From NCBI GenBank assembly GCA_902803635.1, contig CADCQU010000031.1, forward strand, positions 1-8,130: a DNA stretch of 8,130 nt, read 5' to 3'. Numbering within the stretch: the stretch's first letter is position 1; every line of letters starts with the position of its first letter. Source of the stretch: an uncultured Lachnospiraceae bacterium (GTDB lineage Bacteria; Bacillota; Clostridia; Lachnospirales; Lachnospiraceae). Below are positions 7,489-8,130 of the stretch, piece by piece. Position numbers and translations under genes: made by a program. Under the pieces are notes generated by a model, which was not told where the DNA came from, made no database searches, and worked only from the letters and a program-made list of their open reading frames with translations.

Positions 7489-7592
7489 CTTACAAACGAT
7501 GAAGCAGGAAAAATGGAGCGGGCCGTGTATTTGTCTTGAGGGGAACTATTGTGATTGGCAAAGATACTCCCAGATATGTGAGGTAAAAGAGA

Positions 7593-7922
7593 ATGGGATG
7601 GATACTTTGGCTTGTGATTATGCTTCCTGTCAGCGCTCTTTTTACAGGGCTTGGGATTTACGCCCTGAAAAGCAGGAAGCCCATGTGGTTCTGGTCGGGA
7701 ACTACGGTGAAGGAAAACGAGATCACCGATATTCCCGCGTACAACAGGGCCAACGGGATCATGTGGCTTTGCTATTCCGGCATCTTCTGGGCCGGCACGA
7801 TTCTCGGCCTTTTTCAAATGCCCGCCGCCGGGATTCTGGTCGCCATCGGCTGTCTCGGCGGAATTCCGTTTCTTGTGTTTACCTACGGGAAGATTTATGC
7901 GAAATATAAGGCAAAATCCTAA
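7593..7922 (+). CDS. Small three-helix membrane protein of unknown function
   Basis: The 109-residue frame starts at an ATG nine bases after GAGG (7580-7583, within GAGGT). It has predicted membrane helices at about 2-25, 54-73 and 79-98, with a basic tail GKIYAKYKAKS that is probably cytoplasmic. The loop between helices 1 and 2 holds PMWFWSGTTV and ITDIPAYNRANGIMW. From memory these are hallmarks of a family of short uncharacterised membrane proteins in Clostridia, but I cannot name the family with certainty. There is no enzymatic motif and no conserved charged residue within the helices. It sits alone, 197 bases after the Nudix gene with no overlap, so an operon link to that gene is uncertain. 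Hydrophobic periodicity, the good ribosome-binding site and the recognisable loop support a real gene. Confidence 0.82.
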   Translation: MGWILWLVIMLPVSALFTGLGIYALKSRKPMWFWSGTTVKENEITDIPAYNRANGIMWLCYSGIFWAGTILGLFQMPAAGILVAIGCLGGIPFLVFTYGKIYAKYKAKS

Positions 7923-7976
7923 CACGAGACATTTGCCTGGAACAAAGTGATCGGCACGATGGCTGAGCTTATGCTG

Positions 7977-7998
7977 TGCTGTGCGAAAGCACGAAGCA
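7977..7998 (+). other. GNRA-capped hairpin downstream of the small membrane protein gene
   Basis: TGCTGTGC (7977-7984) pairs with GCAC (7989-7992) and AGCA (7995-7998) around a GAAA tetraloop, with a two-base GA bulge. No T-run follows directly, so it is not a classic intrinsic terminator. It may be a structured 3' end or a chance fold. A weaker stem, GTGT/ACAC (8012-8023), followed seven bases later by seven T's (8031-8037), is the nearest thing to a terminator here. Confidence 0.35.
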
Positions 7999-8052
7999 AT
8001 CCATGAATCGGGTGTTTGGACACTGAATTATTTTTTTAATAATGTAAATCTC

Positions 8053-8109
8053 CATGCGCTGGCGCGCGCCACCACGGGGTATTATTTCGTGTACGCGCAT
8101 GTCGAAATA
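8053..8109. repeat. Nested inverted repeats at the right edge
   Basis: CATGCGC (8053-8059) is complementary to GCGCATG (8095-8101). TATTTCG (8083-8089) is complementary to CGAAATA (8103-8109). TGGCGCGCGCCA (8060-8071) is a perfect 12-base palindrome. The first two pairings overlap, so they could be alternative folds. With an AT-rich run just before (8026-8048), this could be a regulatory region or operator for a gene beyond the window. Nothing here identifies a binding protein. Confidence 0.4.
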
Positions 8110-8130
8110 CCTGAATTTAATCGCCCTCCG

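Noticed and set aside
7426..7611. GATACTTTGGC occurs at 7426-7436 and again at 7601-7611
   Set aside because: Eleven bases in two places with no other shared flanking sequence. The second lies inside the small gene's coding sequence, so chance is the simplest explanation.
7499..7909. Plus-strand frame of 136 codons overlapping the 109-residue gene
   Set aside because: It is a different frame from the membrane protein, has no good ribosome-binding site, and its Arg/Cys-rich translation shows no domain.
7353..7925. Minus-strand open frame covering the small membrane protein
   Set aside because: The plus-strand frame has a good ribosome-binding site, three helices and a familiar loop. The antisense product looks like random composition.
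1..8130. CRISPR arrays, tRNA or rRNA genes, phage or transposase genes, defence or biosynthetic clusters
   Set aside because: No regularly spaced repeats, cloverleaf, recombinase or defence motifs were seen. The coding content is signalling, one Nudix enzyme and one small membrane protein.

Overview
The window looks like chromosomal DNA of a moderately G+C-rich Bacillota, most likely class Clostridia (Lachnospiraceae- or Oscillospiraceae-like gut bacteria). This is inference from protein style: a GGDEF domain with the DVNDLKKVND signature, a 7TM-PAS hybrid kinase, a Nudix_N-type hydrolase, and an intergenic repeat with TTCGCCG and CTCCCCCTTAGGGGGAG hairpins of a kind I associate with gut Bacillota. 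No marker gene fixes the genus.

About 80% of the window is two large signalling genes on the + strand. The first (1-3374) is open at the left edge. It encodes two extracytoplasmic solute-binding-protein-like domains, one membrane helix, a PAS domain, two related PAS-like modules and an intact GGDEF domain, so it is a predicted c-di-GMP synthase gated by an external small molecule. After 17 bases comes the second (3392-6514), a hybrid histidine kinase with seven N-terminal membrane helices, a PAS domain, one PAS-like module, HisKA, HATPase and two receiver domains. The two proteins share a closely similar cytoplasmic sensory cassette of about 260 residues, visible at DNA level too. They are probably co-transcribed and may read a common cytoplasmic cue while having different external inputs and outputs. 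No DNA-binding response regulator, HPt protein, phosphodiesterase or PilZ effector is in view.

The 263-base gap 6515-6777 is mostly a repeat: two hairpin-rich units facing each other (6563-6724), with partial copies on either side, resembling a REPIN/MITE-type non-autonomous element. It ends just before the ribosome-binding site of a Nudix hydrolase gene (6778-7395) of the Nudix_N family, whose Nudix box departs from the consensus at two positions.

The right end is sparser. A 197-base gap (7396-7592) holds only a nine-codon ORF behind a very good ribosome-binding site. Then comes a 109-residue three-helix membrane protein of unknown function (7593-7922). The last 208 bases (7923-8130) have no convincing gene, but they hold a GNRA-capped hairpin and nested inverted repeats.

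I found no CRISPR array, tRNA, rRNA, transposase or integrase. The most distinctive content is the signalling pair with its shared cassette, and the paired inverted-repeat element.
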